Positions 60,938 through 64,000 of a stretch of 64,000 nt of DNA are shown piece by piece (position 1 is the first letter of the stretch; each line of letters starts with the position of its first letter). The notes under the pieces are model-generated. The model worked only from the letters and a program-made list of their open reading frames with translations. It ran no database searches and was not told where the DNA came from. The stretch is from assembly GCA_902500715.1 (NCBI GenBank), contig CABVRO010000001.1, positions 1 through 64,000 on the forward strand, read 5' to 3'. This DNA is from an uncultured Nitrospira sp. (GTDB lineage Bacteria; Nitrospirota; Nitrospiria; Nitrospirales; Nitrospiraceae). Both the position numbers and the translations under genes were made by a program.

Positions 60938-62134
60938 ATGGCGATCGGCGACGGCTTTTACCGCATTAAACGACTTCCCCCCTACGTATTTGCGCAAGTA
61001 CAAACCCTGAAACTTGAGGCGCGTCAGCGGGGTGAGGATATCATCGACTTCGGCATGGGTAACCCCGATCAGCCGACGCCGCCTCATATCGTCGACAAGT
61101 TGATCGAGGCGTCGAAGAAGGCCAAGAATCACCGTTATTCAGCCTCTCGCGGGATCACGAAGCTGCGTCACGCGATTACCGGTTGGTATAAGCGCAATTA
61201 CGATGTGGATTTGGATCCCGAGACCGAAGCGATCGTGACGATCGGTTCCAAGGAAGGCATTGCCCACTTGGCGCTGGCCACGATCGGGCCAGGCGATGTG
61301 GTGCTGACGCCCACGCCCACCTATCCCATCCATATGTACAGTTTTATCATCGCCGGCGGGGAAGTGCGCGGGATCGAGCTCCGCCAGGACAGCGATTTTT
61401 TCGACGACCTGTTGCGTGTCTATCGCCAAACCCTCCCGCGTCCGCGTATTCTCGTGATCAATTTCCCGCACAACCCCACAACCGCCGTGGTCGATCTTGA
61501 GTTTTTTAAGAAGATCGTCGCGTTTGCCAAGGAACACGACGTGATCGTGATTCACGATCTGGCTTATGCGGATATCGCGTTCGACGGGTATAAGGCGCCG
61601 AGTTTTCTGCAAGTGCCGGAAGCGAAAGATGTGGGCGTTGAGTTTTATACCCTCTCCAAGGCCTACAACATGCCAGGCTGGAGAGTCGGATTCTGCGTCG
61701 GCAACCGTGAAGTGGTCGGCGCACTCGCCAAGCTGAAGAGTTATCTCGACTACGGAATTTTTCAACCGATTCAGATTGCCAGTACCGTGGCGTTGAATGG
61801 GCCACAGGACTGCGTCAAGGAAGTCGTGCAGCGATATCAAAACCGGCGCAATGTTCTTGTGAACGGGCTGAATCGTATCGGCTGGCCGGTGGCGTTGCCT
61901 CGCGCGACCATGTTCGTGTGGGCTCGAATTCCGGACCCGTTCCGGCATATGGGGTCGTTGGAGTTTTCGAAGCTGCTGCTCCGGGAAGCCAAGGTCGCCG
62001 TATCGCCGGGAATAGGTTTCGGAGAAGGCGGAGATGAATTCGTGCGGTTCGCGTTGGTGGAAAATGAGCATCGCACCCGGCAGGCTCTTCGCGGGATCCG
62101 CAAAGTATTGAATTTGGACGACCAGGTATCATGA
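60938..62134 (+). CDS. Class I/II PLP aminotransferase (AlaC-like)
   Basis: A 398-residue fold-type-I aminotransferase: [55 protein letters not shown] and the catalytic Lys in [16 protein letters not shown]. It resembles the AlaC/alanine-transaminase group that often precedes homoserine dehydrogenase. Its stop overlaps the hom start in ATGA, linking it to threonine/methionine synthesis, so a role in aspartate-family amino acids is possible. Confidence 0.9.
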   Translation: MAIGDGFYRIKRLPPYVFAQVQTLKLEARQRGEDIIDFGMGNPDQPTPPHIVDKLIEASKKAKNHRYSASRGITKLRHAITGWYKRNYDVDLDPETEAIVTIGSKEGIAHLALATIGPGDVVLTPTPTYPIHMYSFIIAGGEVRGIELRQDSDFFDDLLRVYRQTLPRPRILVINFPHNPTTAVVDLEFFKKIVAFAKEHDVIVIHDLAYADIAFDGYKAPSFLQVPEAKDVGVEFYTLSKAYNMPGWRVGFCVGNREVVGALAKLKSYLDYGIFQPIQIASTVALNGPQDCVKEVVQRYQNRRNVLVNGLNRIGWPVALPRATMFVWARIPDPFRHMGSLEFSKLLLREAKVAVSPGIGFGEGGDEFVRFALVENEHRTRQALRGIRKVLNLDDQVS

Positions 62135-63444
62135 AGAGTGAGATCGGGGTCGGATTAATCGGATTCGGAACGGTCGGCACCGGCGTGGCTCGGGTGCTGA
62201 TCGAGAATGCTGAACTGATTCGGCGGCGGGTGGGTGTGCCCGTCAAACTGGTTCGCATCGCGGACCTCGACATCAAACGCGATCGCGGCATTGCGATTCC
62301 TCCGGGCGTGCTCACGACGGATATTCAGCAAGTCCTCACGGATCCACGGGTGGATATCGTCATCGAATTGATCGGCGGCTATGACTTCGCCAAGCGCGTG
62401 ATTCTGGATGCCATTCAGCGTGGCAAACATGTAGTCACGGCCAACAAGGCCTTGCTGGCCGTGCATGGTGAAGAGATCTTTGCCGCGGCGTCGCGTCAAG
62501 GCACCGACCTCGGCTTCGAGGCCAGCGTGGGCGGCGGAATTCCGGTCATCCGCGCATTGATGGAAGGATTGGCCGCGAACAATATTCAGTCGATCTATGG
62601 CATCATCAACGGCACCTCGAACTATATTCTCAGCCGGATGACCAGTGAAGGCCAGCGTTTTGACCTGGTGTTGGAGGAGGCGAAACGTGCCGGCTACGCC
62701 GAGGCCGATCCCACGTTCGATGTGGCGGGCATTGATTCGGCGCACAAGCTGACCATCATGGTCAGTTTGGCCTACGGGACACCTGTCAATTTCAAAGAGA
62801 TCTACACTGAAGGTATTACCGGGCTCACCCCGCTCGATATTGCTTATGCGAAGGAGTTCGGGTTTACCATCAAGCTGCTGGCGATCGCAAAATATTCCGA
62901 TGGTGAAATCGAGGCGCGTGTGCATCCGACGATGGTGCCGTCGGCTTCTCAAATCGCGAAGGTCGACGGTGTCTACAATGCGATTCAGCTGGTGGGCGAT
63001 GCCGTCGAAGATGTCGTGCTGTATGGCCGAGGTGCCGGGTCGATGCCGACGGGCAGTGCGGTCGTGAGCGATGTCATGGCCATCGCGCGCAACCTGCTCA
63101 AAGATGCCGCCGGGCGTGTCCCGCCTGCATCCTATCAGCCCGACCAGCGGCGGCCGTTGCGCATGCGGCCGATGGAAGAAATTACCTCGCTCTACTACAT
63201 TCGCTTTATGGTGGTCGACCGGCCGGGCGTATTGTCGCAGATTGCCGGGGTGTTGGGTCGGTATGGGATCAGCATTTCGTCGGTGTTGCAGCAGGGACGT
63301 AAAGAGGGGCAGACCGTGCCGGTGGTGATCATGACGCATATGGCCAAGGAGCGAGACATTCAGAACGCGCTCCGTGAGATCAATTCCATGTCCTACATCT
63401 CCGAGCCCACGACGCTGATCAGGGTCGAAGGGCGGGATGAATGA
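62131..63444 (+). CDS. hom: Homoserine dehydrogenase
   Basis: A 437-residue enzyme. N-terminal NAD(P) domain ([18 protein letters not shown]), catalytic domain with [29 protein letters not shown] and [20 protein letters not shown], and a C-terminal ACT domain (about 350-435; [31 protein letters not shown]) for feedback by threonine. It reduces aspartate semialdehyde to homoserine. thrC follows after 45 bases. Confidence 0.96.
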   Translation: MKSEIGVGLIGFGTVGTGVARVLIENAELIRRRVGVPVKLVRIADLDIKRDRGIAIPPGVLTTDIQQVLTDPRVDIVIELIGGYDFAKRVILDAIQRGKHVVTANKALLAVHGEEIFAAASRQGTDLGFEASVGGGIPVIRALMEGLAANNIQSIYGIINGTSNYILSRMTSEGQRFDLVLEEAKRAGYAEADPTFDVAGIDSAHKLTIMVSLAYGTPVNFKEIYTEGITGLTPLDIAYAKEFGFTIKLLAIAKYSDGEIEARVHPTMVPSASQIAKVDGVYNAIQLVGDAVEDVVLYGRGAGSMPTGSAVVSDVMAIARNLLKDAAGRVPPASYQPDQRRPLRMRPMEEITSLYYIRFMVVDRPGVLSQIAGVLGRYGISISSVLQQGRKEGQTVPVVIMTHMAKERDIQNALREINSMSYISEPTTLIRVEGRDE

Positions 63445-63489
63445 ATGGGACTTTTCGGTGTTGCTGAGAGGATGGTCGAGTAGACTCGT

Positions 63490-64000
63490 ATGATTCGTTG
63501 GCGTGGGATCATCGAAGAATACCGGAAGTTCCTGCCGGTCACGGCGCAGACACCCGTGGTCACGCTGGGCGAAGGCAATACCCCGCTGATACGCGCCGCA
63601 CGCCTTGCGAAGAAGATTGCTCCGGGGATCGATCTGTATCTGAAGTATGAGGGCATGAATCCAACCGGATCTTTCAAGGATCGCGGCATGACCTTGGCGA
63701 TCTCCAAGGCGGTCGAGGGGGGCGCGCGGGCGGTCATGTGCGCCTCCACCGGAAACACGTCTGCCTCCGCTGCCGCGTACGGGGCCAGAGCGGGCATTGC
63801 CGTGTATGTGCTCATTCCGGCCGGCAAGATCGCGCTGGGGAAATTGTCGCAGGCCATGATGCACCAGGCCACCGTCATTCAAGTCGAAGGGAATTTCGAC
63901 CAGGCGTTGACCATCGTCAAAGAGCTGTCGGCCACGTACCCCGTTGAGTTGGTTAATTCACTGAACCCCTTCCGGATCGAGGGGCAGAAAACGGCGGCTA
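63490..64000 (+). CDS. thrC: Threonine synthase, 3' end cut by window edge
   Basis: The first 170 residues of a fold-type-II PLP enzyme: [46 protein letters not shown] with the Schiff-base Lys, and [20 protein letters not shown]. It converts phosphohomoserine to threonine. The short N-terminus marks the bacterial class similar to Bacillus/Thermus. It follows hom in the same operon. Confidence 0.94.
   Translation, partial: MIRWRGIIEEYRKFLPVTAQTPVVTLGEGNTPLIRAARLAKKIAPGIDLYLKYEGMNPTGSFKDRGMTLAISKAVEGGARAVMCASTGNTSASAAAYGARAGIAVYVLIPAGKIALGKLSQAMMHQATVIQVEGNFDQALTIVKELSATYPVELVNSLNPFRIEGQKTAA

Noticed and set aside
62155-63882. 575-residue minus-strand frame opposite hom and thrC
   Set aside because: It runs antisense to two genes with full family motifs and shows no domain of its own.
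1-64000. tRNA, rRNA, CRISPR arrays, transposase or phage genes
   Set aside because: I looked for cloverleaf arms, conserved rRNA blocks, regularly spaced short repeats and DDE or integrase motifs and saw none; a tool-based scan could still find a missed tRNA.

Overview
The window looks like chromosomal DNA of a GC-rich (about 60 percent by eye) Gram-negative bacterium. Many predicted secreted proteins, lipoproteins and outer-membrane-type proteins support a two-membrane cell. The combination of DsrE and TusA sulfur-relay proteins, Rieske proteins, a cupredoxin-like secreted protein, a tandem HEAT-repeat cluster and GTAC-centred palindromic repeats suggests a Nitrospira-type (Nitrospirota) genome. 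That is inference from family resemblance; no nitrite- or ammonia-oxidation gene is present to prove it.

Layout. 1-10 kb: a truncated threonine 3-dehydrogenase, envelope proteins (TonB-C-like, YceI, LolA-like), two formylglycine-enzyme-like (SUMF1) proteins without the copper-binding cysteines, HemD, a glyoxalase-fold protein, a metallo-beta-lactamase-fold protein and a nucleotide-sugar epimerase. 10-20 kb: a HAD phosphatase, a CPA2 antiporter with TrkA domains, a Rieske oxygenase, a DsrE-TusA pair behind a good promoter, a fused formiminotransferase-cyclodeaminase, S21, endonuclease III and a second DsrE. 20-29 kb: DNA polymerase I, a zincin, then an accessory patch. That patch holds a lower-GC lipoprotein and a nucleotidyltransferase/small-partner module lying exactly between two direct repeats derived from the 3' end of a neighbouring hydrolase-like gene. 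28-35 kb: a catalytically dead-looking alkaline-phosphatase-fold protein, a secreted protein and five consecutive HEAT-repeat proteins. 35-43 kb: UDP-glucose dehydrogenase, a CBS protein, a membrane-anchored spermidine-synthase-like protein, a cupredoxin-like protein, ferredoxin, DUF192, Rieske ferredoxin, a chagasin-like protein and a D-amino-acid transaminase. 43-53 kb: the classical rimP-nusA-infB-DUF503-rbfA-truB-rpsO-pnp-M16 peptidase series. 53-64 kb: two secreted proteins of unknown function behind a strong promoter, then on the minus strand pdxJ, nnr, tsaE, lapA-like and mutS, and finally an aminotransferase-hom-thrC (threonine synthesis) run cut by the window end.

The most unusual items are: (i) the five-gene HEAT cluster with a shared C-terminal cap; (ii) the 24.2-25.4 kb cassette-like arrangement with a toxin-antitoxin-like module between direct repeats; (iii) three long palindromes of one family whose outer arms differ between copies yet remain self-complementary; and (iv) several enzyme-fold proteins lacking their catalytic residues. 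No tRNA, rRNA, CRISPR array, transposase or complete prophage was seen.
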